NCBI RefSeq assembly: GCF_029784135.1
Contig: NC_073745.1
Span: 80,291,569-80,355,568, forward strand
Length of the DNA: 64,000 nucleotides
Origin: Toxorhynchites rutilus septentrionalis
Lineage: Eukaryota > Arthropoda > Insecta > Diptera > Culicidae
Reading direction: 5' to 3'
The first letter of the stretch is position 1. Each line of letters starts with the position of its first letter. Shown piece after piece: positions 23,029-34,517 of this stretch. Below the pieces are notes generated by a model. It had not been told where the DNA came from, did no database searches, and worked only from the letters and a program-made list of their open reading frames with translations. The position numbers and the translations under genes are program-made.

Positions 23029-24542
23029 CAAGAGAGATAATCATTGCAAGGAGGGGCCATGTTTGCATCAATTGTTGCAAAATTGTCTTTAATACTGGAA
23101 GCATTGAAATGACAATGGTTCTGATGGAGTCGGAAACATTAAAACACTTGAAGATTTGGTCCAAAAGGTCAGACAACTTTATAAATCCCGATTGGGAAGT
23201 TGAACTGGACGGAAAAACAGGGACAGTTGGGGTTTTTGATGTCCCCTCGAGTGCTGGGCCATTCGAAGATGAATTATTCCCACGGAAACCAGGAGGAACC
23301 TGATTTTGCTTGTCCGCTGCACTCGATTTTTTAGGCATGCTAACAGGGGGTATAACCGGAGGGGCTTGTCCTTGAACTTTGGGAGTGGTCACATTTTTGC
23401 GCCGGGGATTCCCTTGGAAAATGAACGGTGTGCCCCCGTTAGCTGTGTCCGCTTCTATTTCGTCAACGGGCAACGTGGCGAAGACATTTTGTGTGTTGAT
23501 TAGTTGTTGTTGTTGGGCCAGTGGAGAAGCGCCCTTTAAAATATCCGCAAAAGTGCGTTTCGAGCGTTCCTTCAAAGAGCGCTTCTGTTTCTCCCAGCGA
23601 CTCTTGTAAGTTACACAAGCTGAGAGCACGTGTGGAGATCCCCCGCAATATGGACACTTATGCTCAGTCGCACTGCAGGATTCCCCCACATGTTGCTCTC
23701 CGCAAGTTGCACAGCGCTCCTTGTTGGCACAATAATCTGAAGTGTGACCAACTGACTTGCATTTGTTGCAAGTCATGGGCTTTGGCACGAAGAGTCGCAC
23801 AGGCAGTCTCAATTTGTCCACCATGACGTAGTCAGGGAGGGCCGAGCCAGCAAAAGTTACTCGAAACGAGTCTGACGGCGTGAATTTCGTTTTTCCCTCT
23901 TCTTGGGATACTTTACCTAGTTGGCGACTGTCCAAAATTTTAACGCCCACCAAAGGGAGTCTTTTGAATTTACCAACTCCTTCTATTATCAATTGGCACG
24001 TCAGACCCGTTTCAGTTACCACCCCCGAGATTTCTACGTCATGGGAGGGCACGTAGACACGATACTCTAGGGTGAACCTCTCGTCGATCACAATTGCATT
24101 TGCGTGTTTCCGATCACTCACGACAACACGCAGTTTGTTCGGCCTAACCTTAGAGATTTCGACCACGGAGGAATAATATCTTGCCAGATCTTTCGAAACC
24201 TGAATGACATTAATAGACTTCCCTTTAGGTTTTGGCCGGAAAAAAACAACCCATGGACCAGCTCCAGGTGCATCGTCTGGATAGACCTTGACACGAGGAG
24301 AGGAAACAACTGAGGGGGAGGACGAGGTCGATTGTTGAGCGGGAGCGGGATCAGTAGGACTGGGAGGCAAGTTTGGGAGTTGAGCGGAAGCGGAAGCGGG
24401 AGATTGAGGGGGCGAAGAGGAAAAGTTTGCCAATTTTCTTGAGGGGGGCTTGTTGAGGTTAATTAACTCTTTCTCTGAAGAGACATCTTCTGAGGGGGGA
24501 ACGCGTTTGAGCGACTTCCCAGCCCCCGTTGTAGCTAGTGAT
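23021..24542 (-). pseudogene. ORF1 (gag-like) of I-like copy 1, start missing
   Basis: The frame is open from the truncation point to TAA at 23021-23023, but the start codon is lost. Its product would be a nucleic-acid-binding protein: a Pro/Ser-rich N-terminus, a globular middle (VIQVSKDLARYYSSVVEIS), and Cys knuckles CNKCKSVGHTSDYC, CATCGEQHVGESC and CPYCGG. The stop codon overlaps the ORF2 start. Confidence 0.85.
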
Positions 24543-24556
24543 CGAGTGTGCTTTTA

Positions 24557-25145
24557 GTTGCATGTCGAAACTTGTTGCTATTAGAAATCATGTCATGCGC
24601 AACTTACAGCATTTCATGGAAGGATGGGAATGATTTGAGAAGTGGATAATTTAAACGCAAATATGCTTTTTTCGCGCTGAAATGCATATAAACCATCAAA
24701 AAGAAAAATAAATGGACGATAACTCAAATATGCTTCTTTTTTATACTGCACAAAAAAATTGCACAAAAAAAACCGCACAAAAAAAGGTTTTCCTGTATTT
24801 TATTATGTTAGAGAAAGACAACTGTCTCTTAAAGGTCTCATCAAAGTTCAACTCGATGTACCTCTTCCAAAGTTCGGTTTATATGATCAGCCTAAACATC
24901 AGGAACTCAGCATTCAATTGTTTTGCTTTTTAAAGAAATTTGAATCATGCATTTCCAATGAGAATGTTATTTATGTTTAAAAATATGGTGATTCATAGGC
25001 AAATGTCGTTAACCACTGCAGTGATTTCTAGTGGCCTTTGAAAGTACTTGATTGGTTGAGGCTGTTTATTTGCTTTCCCCAGTGTTTCCGGTCATCGCTT
25101 TTCATCACATGTCACGTTCCTTTCCAGGAATCACTGAAACCGTAC
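24557..25145. other. No gene recognised
   Basis: AT-rich DNA. The left part belongs to the split TIR element ending at 24795; from there to 25145 I see nothing. Confidence 0.3.
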
Positions 25146-25930
25146 TGGGTCTTCGTGTCCCAATTGGTTGCGTGTCCGCTACTAAGCGAACGACCATGAG
25201 CTCAAAACTCAATTGGCCATCTTTGTGTGTTATTCAAGTTACTACACCCAAAGTTAATTTTCAGCACATGTTATGGCATCCCGATTAATTGCATTAAATG
25301 GGCCAAAAAATAACAGGAAATGTTCTACTCTCCAATACGTGTATATCATTGTATAATATATATGCTAGAGCCAATATGAGCGAGCGAAACAGGAGACACA
25401 TTTAAACGAAAGCATATGAAAGCTTTTCGTATAGTTTGCCAAATACACGGCCCAGACAGAGAAAGATATATTCTCGTTCATGTTATTCTTTATCCTCTTA
25501 GAAAACACTTTCCAATTTCATTGTATGATGAGGTGTAATATTATCACGCTTTCATATATCAGCGCTGGCAGCTATATGGATAGCATAGTTATGTGAAATA
25601 TCTTTGCATTCCAGCCGGCCTTGGTCCGATCCCCGTTGACGTCGTATGGACTTTTTTTTGGCACAATCCCAAATGAAATGAGAAACGAAAAGAGAAAGAG
25701 ATGTCTGCTCGCATACATACAAACCTTTTTTAAGCTTTAAAAACAGCTCATTATTTGCGCATTTGACCCTCCAGCACACGAAATGGTATTATTTCTGCCA
25801 AAGATGAAATGTTTTCAGACAACGCTAGTTTTGGTGTACGTTCACGCAACAATCATCATGTGATGGTGATCTCAGCCTCTCACTTCTCATACGGTGTGCT
25901 GCATCGGTAGTTAGTGCTATCAATAACACA
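25146..25930 (+). mobile_element. tRNA-derived SINE, copy B, split by a 0.6 kb insertion
   Basis: The head (about 25146-25250: CAATTGGTTGCGTGTCCGC, TACTAAGCGAACGACC, ATCTTTGTGTGTTATT) and body (about 25840-25930: CAATCATCATGTGATGGTGA, CAGCCTCTCAC, ATAACACA) match copy A at 9762-9975. The roughly 590 bp between them have no counterpart in copy A and are an insertion of unknown type. Confidence 0.6.
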
Positions 25931-26794
25931 ACAAAAATTAAAAATTAAAATTAAAATCGTGAGACATTCCCTTCGAGATCTATTCCACCTTTCCGACGAG
26001 GTTGAACTCACAACAATGACATAATGACTAATATTGAGCTCCCCTTCTAATCCTGGAGTTGTTTGGTGTGGGCCGTATCCCACCTTCCGCATGGCTTTCA
26101 AATTCAAATTTCACGTAGGCCATTTCAAATAAAATAACCGGTTAGACCCCGTACGTAAGCACAGGGTCTTATTATAGAGGCATAGAACTATAACATGGTG
26201 TATTTACTGGCAATCCTGTCGCCCATATATAGGTGACACTTTTCTCGTTCAAATAGAATAGGATTTTTGAAAAGAATTTAATGGGATAGACATTTCAATA
26301 TAAATATTGAATATATAGAATAATCATAAAATCGGAAACATAAAAATACAATTTTATACTATACTTTTTATTCATTTATATTTCGGATGACACTACGAAC
26401 ATCCTGATGATATGACATACGAGTTAAGATTCAGACCCACCACCAGGTATACAACCATAGAACAATACTGAGCTTGCTCTGCCAGGTGGGTAGACATAGA
26501 ACAAGGGCAATGATTAGAAGCAGGGTAAATAAAGGATTAGCTGACTGATACAGATATAGGAAATCCGCCTATGGTGAAACGGGTAAATAAATAATGTTTC
26601 TTGTCAGATATAAAAATGCAAAACAATGTGAAATAAATTAGTTCTAGTCTAGAGCTTAAACTTCGAGCATGTTTTGCATGTAGTAGCATGTAGAACCTTA
26701 AGTCCTGCATATAACTTACGTACTGGAATGTATTTTTGTTATCTGCTCCAATGACGTGCGTCTTCAAATTAAAAATAATGTACCGTTCTGAATC
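25931..26794. other. No gene recognised
   Basis: AT-rich; no supported coding sequence. A segment at about 26375-26425 (ATTTCGGATGACAC, CATCCTGATGATATGAC) vaguely resembles the ends of the MITE at 26795-26986 and may be an old fragment. Confidence 0.3.
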
Positions 26795-26986
26795 ATATTT
26801 CAGACAGCTTCATGTTTCGGATACTCTGTATTAATAACATAAAATGCTTAATGTCCTGATGATATAACTAAAGTGTTACTTTAAAGAATCAATTTTAATA
26901 TTAATTTTACAGTTATATCAACAGGGCATTGAGCATTTCAAGTTATTATTAAAGAATGTCCGATGTATGAAGCTGTCCGAAATATT
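26795..26986. mobile_element. MITE with ~75 bp imperfect inverted repeats
   Basis: The left arm (about 26795-26870: ATATTTCAGACAGCTTCAT, AATAACATAAAATGCTTAAT, CCTGATGATATAACT) matches the reverse complement of the right arm (about 26911-26986) at roughly 80%. The short centre is AT-rich. The whole element is nearly a hairpin and is non-coding. Confidence 0.7.
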
Positions 26987-26987
26987 A

Positions 26988-27125
26988 TTTTATTTATTTA
27001 TTGTCGTCAATCAAAAACCGATACATTCTTAATACTACTTAAAACTAAAAAAAACTGAAGAGGGCTGGTTGGATAATTTATCCATTTAATTTAGAAGACG
27101 ATTTTAACAAGTTACATAATCAATT
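26988..27125 (-). mobile_element. 3' end of a LINE with TAAA-type tail
   Basis: On the minus strand this ends in a TAAATAAATAAAATA-type tail, like the LINE tails at 27126 and 10420-10446. It is a short 3' UTR fragment only. Confidence 0.35.
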
Positions 27126-29175
27126 TTTTTTATTTATTTATTTATTTCGTCAAACCAGCGTAGACTAAATGTGCTGCCCAAATATTACAGTGAAATTTAA
27201 CTATATCTTATTCTATTCAGATAGTCTTTGAGCATTGACCTTGACATTGTTACATCAATTATTTCACTGTGTTGGTTACAGAGGCTCATCATACGACTAA
27301 TAGGACTATATTTGGCATAATTCGTTCTTCGGTAATCTATGTAGAAAATGTTAGGGTTTCTCAGGTGTCTAATCGATGCGTAAAAATTTAGGTTTCCTAA
27401 TATTTCTTCTGAGTCCACTCGTTGTGATATGATATCAATAATAAAAAGAATCATGGCAGAGTTTCAACGTTCTTTTAGGCTTTTAATATTGATTAGCATA
27501 CAGCGTGCTTCATATGGAGGGAGATGATATGAAGAGCAGCCTAGTTTACGAAGGGCAAATAATAAAAATTGTTTTTGTTCTGTCTTCGTGTGAAATTATA
27601 TAGGGAGACCATACAATACTACAGTATTCGAGAATTGATCTGACATATGTAATATAAAATGTCTTTATTGTGTACGGATCGTGGAAATGGTAACTAAAGC
27701 GTTTGATGAAGCTCAACATATTATTTGCTCTATGGATGATAGTATTATAATGATCAACGAAGGTTAGTTTCGAATCTAAGACCACGCCTCGTTGACATCT
27801 ATTGATGGGTTGATTTCCCAGCTTAACACCATTGTTCAAGTGTGTTCTTCTTCTTGTAAATGTCATCAAAGTGCATTTCCTGACATTGAGCTGTAATAAA
27901 CTCTTAGTGCACCATTTATAAAATATGTCAACTTCATTTTCGAATGTTTGAGTCCTCTTCATTCTTTATTTCCATATACAGCTTCATATCATCTGCGTAG
28001 ATAAGTGCCTCAACACTGTTAAGAAAACCGCAAACGTCATTAACAAATAAAATGAACAAAAGCGGCCCCAAATGAGAGCCTTGAGGAACTCCGGATGTAA
28101 CAAATATTGGTTTTGAAGTTTTCCCATTAAATCTTTCCATTTGCGTGCGGTCAGTCAAATATGATTCTAGCCATTTCAATAGCTTGACTTCTATCCCTAT
28201 TTTTTGAAGTTCAAGAACAAGTAAGGGTATATCAACACGATCGAAAGCCTTACTAAAGTCAGTGTATAGAGCTTCAACTTGATTATCATTATCCATTGCA
28301 TTCAAAGTGAATGTGACAAATTCCAGCAAATTTGTTGTTGTTGATCGTCCTTTGAAAAAACCGTGTTGCTTATTCGTAATTCATGTCTTTAGTTGTTGAA
28401 AAAGTTTTTGGTTTATTGTGGCTTCAAAGCATTCCAAAATGCAGAAATAATTGCTACTCCACGATAATTTCTTACATTTATTACCGAATTTTAATATTGG
28501 TACATTGGAGTTTCTCCATATTTTTGGGAACCTTTCTGATTCCAATGACTTATTGAAAATCCATAAAAGGGGATGAGTTAATTCAGATACCAAATTTTTT
28601 TATAAAAAACCGGTGGAATTCCGTCAGGACCTGGCCCTTTCGAGACATCAAGCTTATTTAATGCGTCAAAAATTTCAATGTAAGTTAGTTTTCTGACTCC
28701 AACATCACATGGAAATTCTGGGAGAAATGCAAAGAAGTCACGATCTCGGTCCTCTTCAGCTGTTTCAATATAAACTTTTTGAAAAAATGTTGCAAAGTGG
28801 TAGCAAATCTGTTCTGGGTCATGGGGGAAGTAAACAGATGCAAATATATATATCTCTCCCGCAATAAGTGCTTTGACCCACACTTGCTCAAACTCGTCGA
28901 ATTCTGTTGTTGGAATACGTTATGAATTTATTAATGAATTAATAGCAATAAGGACGCCGCCTCCCGATTTTTTATGGGATTTGTGAAGATTACGGTCATC
29001 TCTGAAGACCTTAAAACTATTTCCGAATACTTCCTCGCTTCTAAAACTATCATCCCAACTTATCTCTGTTTCTAAAATTATCGAGACAGAAGAATTCAGA
29101 ATATTAATTTGGATTTCTTTCATTTTAAGTGAACTTTTCATACGGTTGAAATTTTGACAGTATATGTTAAAACTT
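27126..29175 (-). mobile_element. CR1/L2-type LINE remnant (endonuclease end, RT)
   Basis: Broken minus frames together give a LINE pol. From 5' to 3' they are an endonuclease piece at 28920-29175 (GNSFKVFRDDRNL, KKSGGGVLIAINS), a linker to RT at 28578-28883 (LDVSKGPGPDGIPPVF), RT at 27934-28329 (LYTDFSKAFDRVDIPLLVLE, SGVPQGSHLGPLLFILFVND, ALIYADDMKLY), and the C-terminal part at 27197-27962 (NVRKCTLMTFTRRR, YVRSILEYCSIVWSP). The tail is an ATAAATAAATAAATAAA repeat. The YADD catalytic motif survives, but at least four frame breaks make it non-functional. Confidence 0.75.
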
Positions 29176-29379
29176 ACTACTTCTCCTTGGTGCGAATGGT
29201 ATTTCCAACTCATAGCTCGTGTAAAAGTTGTCTGCGAACAAAGTGCGTCCTCTATTAATAAACTTTTCCGCGAGTTTAATGCGAAAGTCTTTTGCAAGCC
29301 CACGATGCCTTCTTCCGCTGGTATCTCAAAAACGGTTTTGGATATCAATGAAATTCTTTATTCATGTGAAAGTACATTT

Positions 29380-30430
29380 GATGCAATTATGTATGGAACT
29401 CGATTTCGGCCGATAATGCTGCAGCTTCACGTTCGATATTCGTACGAAATTCATCAATCGTCGCTGGCTTATTAGCATAGATCATAGACTTGACGTAGCC
29501 CCACAGGAAATAGTCTAACGGCGTCAAATCGCACGGCCGAGTGGCCATTTCGTGAGGTAACACGCTCACTAAACTTGGTTTTCAATAAATCCATTGTTAA
29601 ATTCGCTGTGTGGCTTTTGGTGCCGTCCTGTTGAAACCACATATTGTCCAAGTCCATATCATCCAATTCGGGCCAAAAATATTCGGTTATCGTTGAGCGG
29701 TAGCGATTCCAATTAACAGTAATGTGCCGGTCTTGATCATCACGGAAGAAGTACGGCCCAATGACGGCGCCGGACCATAAACCGCACCAACCGTAATTTT
29801 TTCAGGATGCAATGGTGACTCATAGAGTACGTGTGGATTGCTGACTGACCAATAACGCATATTTTGCTTATTATCGAAGCCATTCAGCCAGAAATGAGCC
29901 TCACTGACGATGATTTTTCGATGAAAATCCGGATCATTTTCATGTTGTTGCTCAGCCCAATTCACGAACATACGACGCTTTTGGTGGTCAAGCAGCTTCA
30001 GTTCTTGCGTCAATTTTATCTTGTTAGGATGTAGGCCAAGATCTTTTCGCAAAATTCGCCACAACGACGTCACAGAGATGTCCAACGCTTGAGAACGACG
30101 TGTGAAAGACTGATTTGGGTCTTCCTCAATTGATGCGCTAGCGGCAGCAATATTCTCGACACTACGAGCACTTCTTTGTCTCACTGGCACGGGAACATTT
30201 TGTACTGTGCCTGTGGATTCAAACTTTTCCATTAGAGGCTCAATTGCTAATCTGGCAGGACGATTATGACGACCATAAATTGGACGTAGCGCTCTTAAAG
30301 TTGAGGTCATTGACTTCGAATTTCGGTAGTAAATTTTAATAATCTCGACTCTTTGTTGAATCGTATATATTTCCATTATAAAATGGCAAACCTTACTGAA
30401 GAGAAATGTCAAGAGAGTGGGAAAAATATG
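29380..30430 (-). pseudogene. Tc1/mariner-superfamily transposase (DUF4817-type), frameshifted
   Basis: The minus frame at 29687-30412 has an N-terminal helix-turn-helix (IYTIQQRVEIIKIYYRNSKS, then RPARLAIEPLMEKFESTGTV), a second HTH (RRSQALDISVTSLWRILRKD) and the first catalytic region (FHRKIIVSEAHFWLNG, where the usual D is E). Frames 29472-29666 (MWFQQDGTKSHTA, second D) and 29387-29569 (CDLTPLDYFLWGYVKS, third D) complete the DDE/D domain in shifted frames. It is inactive. Its 5' side was split at 30431-30444 by the nested retroelements that end at 34965; sequence from 34966 on probably continues it. Confidence 0.75.
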
Positions 30431-30452
30431 ACGTCGTTTGCTATTTTTTTTT

Positions 30453-33400
30453 GGCAGACTTATCTCACTTCTTAACTAGGCGAACCTAGCCAGAATTTTC
30501 ACCTGCCCCCGGGCTTCTGAATGCCAAAGGGGGACTAGGCTCTGTGGAATGCACGTATCTGCATGCTCGTGCTGTTTCAGTCCTGACCGAGAAATTGTCG
30601 GACAATCGCGCAGGTGCTAAGGATGACCGACTTTTGGATGCCGGCCAATTCCTTCTCCATATTCAACACCTTTAGCGCTTCCAGAAGTGTCTTCGGGACA
30701 ATTCCAGTTCCAGAGAGAACGACTGGAACAATTCTTGGGACCTCCCTTAGCCCCCACAGTTCCTTGAGCTCCACGGCCAATGGTCGGTACTTGCAGATTT
30801 TGCGACCGTGGGTCTCCTCCAGATTCTGGTTCAGTGGAATAGCGACATCGATGATGGTGACTTTGCGGTCACTCTTGTCGTAAACCATTATATCTGGCCG
30901 GTTGTGGTGAATCGAGAGGTCGTTCAGAACAGTGCGATCCCAGTACAGCTTGAAACGGTCATTTTCCAGGACAGGTGCAGGCAGGTACCGGTAGTTTGGT
31001 ACGTTGTCTTCCAGTAGAGCACATTGGAGCGCCAGTTGTCGATGAACAATACGGGCCACGTTGTTGTGGCGCTCGGTGTAGGCTGCGTTGGCCAAAACGG
31101 GACAGCCTCCCATAATGTGCTCTATGTTTTCACCTGGTTGATGGCACATCCGGCAAATGTCATCAACGTCTTGATGCCAGACGTACCGCCTGCAGTTTCT
31201 CGTCGGCATTATCCTGTCCTGGATGGCTATCATGTCGGCTTCTACTACTGAAGAGAGTTCACCACGCGTTAGCCACAGATTAGATGCGGCCTTGTCGACG
31301 TGTGGCCGATCCAGTTGATGGGGGTGGGCACCATGCACTGCCTTCTGCTTCCAAGCTGCAATCTTCTCCTCCACTGTCTGCAGATTGCAGTTGAGTTGGT
31401 ACTCCGCTTGCGCCAAGTGCAGAGCGCTGTATCCTCTGTCGGCGGCGCAGACAGCCCGGTATAGCGCGTTTTGGTTGGCGCGTTCTGCGAAGTACTCGCG
31501 CAGTTGTCGTACCTGGGCAACACACAGTGCAGATATGTCGACTATTCCAAGTCCCCCTTCTTTGCGTGGCAGTGAAACTCTCTCCAGTGCCGATTGAGGA
31601 TGGTGCATTCCGGCCTCTTTAAATGCTTTCCTCATCCTCCTCTCAAGGTCCTCTAGGTCAGTTTTGCTCCATTTGACTACACCAAAACTGAAGGTCAGCA
31701 GGGGAACCGCGAATGTGTTGATCGCGCGTACCTTGTTCCCCGCGTTGAGGAAAGTCCTCAGGACACAGTTCACTCAACTCAAGAACTTGTCTCGCAGCTC
31801 CGTCTTGATGTCGGAGTGGCGAATCCCGGTGAGCTGTCGGAATCCAAGATATTTATAGGATTCGCCACGAACCATGTCTCTTATGAACTCGCCGTCATAG
31901 ACCTCGTAACCTCCGGATTCGGTAAGCTGCCCTTTCAGCAGATGGACACAGCGGCACTTGTCAAGGCCGAACTCCATGCAGATTTCCCTGCTTATGTCTT
32001 CGACAACCCGGATAGCTACACCTAGACGCTGACGTGAATCAGCGTAGACCTTGAGATCATCCATGTAGAAGGTATGGGTCACTTCTTCGTGGGCGCCGTC
32101 GCCATACCTTATTTTATAGCCATGACCGTTTCTATTGAGCGTCCTACTGAGGGGGTTCAGTTGCAGACAAAACCAAAGCGGGCTGAAAGAGTCGCCTTGG
32201 AATATCCCCCTCTTTATCTGCAGCGTTCTAGATTCAACACATTTTCCCCATCACTGAGGTGCAGAGACGTACTCCACTGCCTCATCGCATGCTGCAGGAA
32301 CCTAACGACGACGGGATCAATTTTGTAGAGCTCCAATACCCGGACGAGAAACGAGTGAGGTATGGAGTCATAAGCCTTCCTGTAATCGATGTAGGCCATA
32401 CTTAGGTTCCGCTGGTTATATACCGCCTGGCCGACTATGGCTGCGTCGATGATGGCCTGGTCTTTGCAGCCATGCGTATTTTTCCTGCATCCTTTCTGCT
32501 CTTCTGCGATGATGTGATGCTGTACGCAGTGAGCAGAAACTTTGGCGGTAATTATGCTGCTCAGTATTTTGTACAGACTCGATAGGCACGTTATCGGTCT
32601 GTACTTTGATGGGTTCAATGTGTTGCTGTCTTTCGGGAGGAGGAAGGTGACGCCACGGGTGGCGAATTCAGGAAGGTTGTGTGGGTCACGTAGCACCTTG
32701 TTGAAGCACTCAGCTATCTTTGGATGTGCGACGGTCAGCTTCTTGTGCCAAAAGTTCTGGACACCATCGGGTCCCGGTGCTGCCCAGTTCCTCAGGTACC
32801 GCGAGGCTTCGCGGACATCGTTCTCTCCGACGATGATAGCTGGCATCTCTCCAATTTCACCACAACTCTCCTCCTCCTGTCTTAACCACATTTGCCCGTC
32901 GCGATGTTCTACTGGGGTCTCCCAAATACCAGCCCAGAAGTTCGTCACATCGCTAATATCTGGCAAACCTTCGCGGTAGTCGGGCTTCTCGTCGCTAATG
33001 TGGTCGTAGAACGCTTTCTCGTTATCTCTGAACATCCGATTTTGTTCCTGGCGCTTTGCAGAGTCAGAGTAACGTTTCAGCCGTTTTGTAAGGACGCTCA
33101 ATTGCTGTACCAGTGTGTCGAGTTTTTCCGTTTTCCGTTTTTCCGTGGCGAAGTTCAGTAGGCCGCACGATCACAGCAACTTGGCGACATAATTTCACCG
33201 ATCTGCTGCCTCTTTTGTACGCCATCAGTCTTCCAATTGCGGCGCGCTTGTTTAGGATCCGTTGCTCCAATCTCCTTCGCCATGGAGGCTCACGCCTTTC
33301 ACGGAGATGTTGGAGCAGTCCACCTCTTGGCCTAATACGGTATCCTAAACTTTTGGCGGTCGCCACAGCAGCACAGTAAACTTTCAGTTGCAGCTCCTCC

Positions 33401-34517
33401 ATGTTCTCAGCATCAACCAAGTGCAGCGGAAGAACGTGCTCGTTCATGAGCTTTACTGCACTTGTCAGCCTGCGGGAATGCTGCAACTTCGGGATCCTGG
33501 GGCGCGACAAAGGGTCCGTGTCGCGGAACTGTGAGATCGCCTCGTCGTAATGGAAGACCAGATCGCGTAGTAGTTGTTGATCTGGCTGTGGATCTTCCGG
33601 CTCAGGGGGTTGTTGTACTGTGGCCTCCACTGGTGCTGATTCGCGTGCCCCAGTCGCGAATGAATTGCTCAGCCGTACTGAACTTCGTCTCGACACATCG
33701 CTTGCTCTGCTTGTTCTGGAGCTTAGTTCTCTCTGCACCTGCTGCTTGATCTCGTCGACTTGCGTTTGGGAGAGCATATTGTTGCGTACAATCGCTCTAC
33801 GCCTCGCGTTCATCGCGTTTTGGTCAAGCCTCCCGACGAACTCTGGATACGCTTCCTCGAACATTGCGAGTATTCGAGGGCGACCGCTTATGTCCGTCTC
33901 CAAAGCAGTGCAGATGTAATAGGCGCGGATCACGAATTCGTTCATTTCGTGTGTCCACATGATCCGTCGCCTAGTAGTACCCACAAGTGTGGACGACTGT
34001 CGTCTGACAGTCGCAACACGCCTCGTAGGCGCAGCGTTTCGTTGGTGATGTCGATGGCTGCTGTTTCCGTGTGGCGGTAGCTCTTCGGGTTGAACCCGGC
34101 TGGTGGCCCGCTCTTGCACATCGCCCTCCAGCCGCTGGCCGCTCGCTCTTACGCCCGTTCCAGGACCAGCTCCAGTTCGGGGATCCTCCTCGGGTGATCG
34201 CATTCGTAGTATTCGTCTTGACCTTAGCTCCATTGTCTGGGTGTATCTCCTTTGCCCGGGAGACAGCGGGTTGGCAAGGCCTCCATGACCCGGGAGGCCT
34301 TCCCCGGGAGAGATATAGCGCTCTGACTCGCTCGCACCCCCTCACTTAGCCACTTTCGACACCCGTTCTCGGAGCCAAGACCAGGTGTGTGTTTCCAGTT
34401 CACGCCCGATCTAAAAATGTCGTCATATGATCTTCGTGGAGGCGTGAGATAGGAACATTTGAGACCAACAGGTAGGCTCCTACCCTAGTGTTGATCCCCA
34501 TTTGAGAACCAAAGAAT
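30453..34517 (-). mobile_element. R4/Dong-like non-LTR retrotransposon, almost intact
   Basis: One long pol frame runs from about 34233 down to 30577 with three lesions: a frameshift near 33090, a frameshift near 32230 and TGA at 31774-31776. Order of parts: a Myb-like N-terminus (RRIMWTHEMNEFVIRAYY), RT (AAPGPDGVQNFWHKKL, YIDYRKAYDSIPHSFLVR, GIFQGDSFSPLWFCLQL, YMDDLKVYADSRQRL), a knuckle CRMCHQPGENIEHIMGGC, and a C-terminal restriction-like endonuclease (RPDIMVYDKSDRKVTIIDVA). This order, with a single ORF and no apurinic endonuclease at the front, defines the R2/R4 type. The catalytic motif is YMDD, not YADD. The 5' leader reaches about 34510. A T-run at 30444-30452 is its A tail or shared target sequence. 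Confidence 0.85.
30577..34233 (-). pseudogene. Pol of the R4/Dong-like element, two frameshifts and one stop
   Basis: Segments are 33064-34233 (N-terminal domain), 32214-33101 (RT fingers and palm start), about 32213-31774 (RT palm with YMDD; frame open upstream of the codon at 32082), and 30577-31773 (thumb, zinc knuckle, endonuclease). Only the TGA at 31774-31776 separates the last two segments, which are otherwise in one frame. Few lesions in 1.2 kilo-codons suggest a fairly recent insertion. Confidence 0.82.

Larger units (their letters stand above)
18980..24542 (-). mobile_element. I-like non-LTR retrotransposon, copy 1 (5'-truncated)
   Basis: It is flanked by a perfect 14 bp target-site duplication CGAGTGTGCTTTTA (18966-18979 and 24543-24556). 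The 3' poly(A) is the T-run at 18980-18992. It is nearly identical to the full-length copy at 50421-56457 but lacks the 5' UTR and the first ~17 codons of ORF1. ORF1 remains open; ORF2 has an 8-nt deletion, a frameshift and stop codons. The element class is judged from an endonuclease, RT and an RNase H domain in ORF2, as in the I superfamily. Confidence 0.9.
18818..24795. mobile_element. Small TIR element split by the I-like insertion
   Basis: CAGGCAGTCCTTTTTTGTGC-type sequence at 18818-18839 and its imperfect inverse at 24773-24795 (ccgcacaaaaaaagg...cctg) form ~22 bp inverted repeats, flanked by TA on both sides. Without the 5.56 kb I-like element and its duplication, the element would be about 0.4 kb. 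Tc1/mariner-type MITEs have TA targets and CAGG-like ends. The inference rests on imperfect, partly A/T-rich repeats. Confidence 0.5.
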
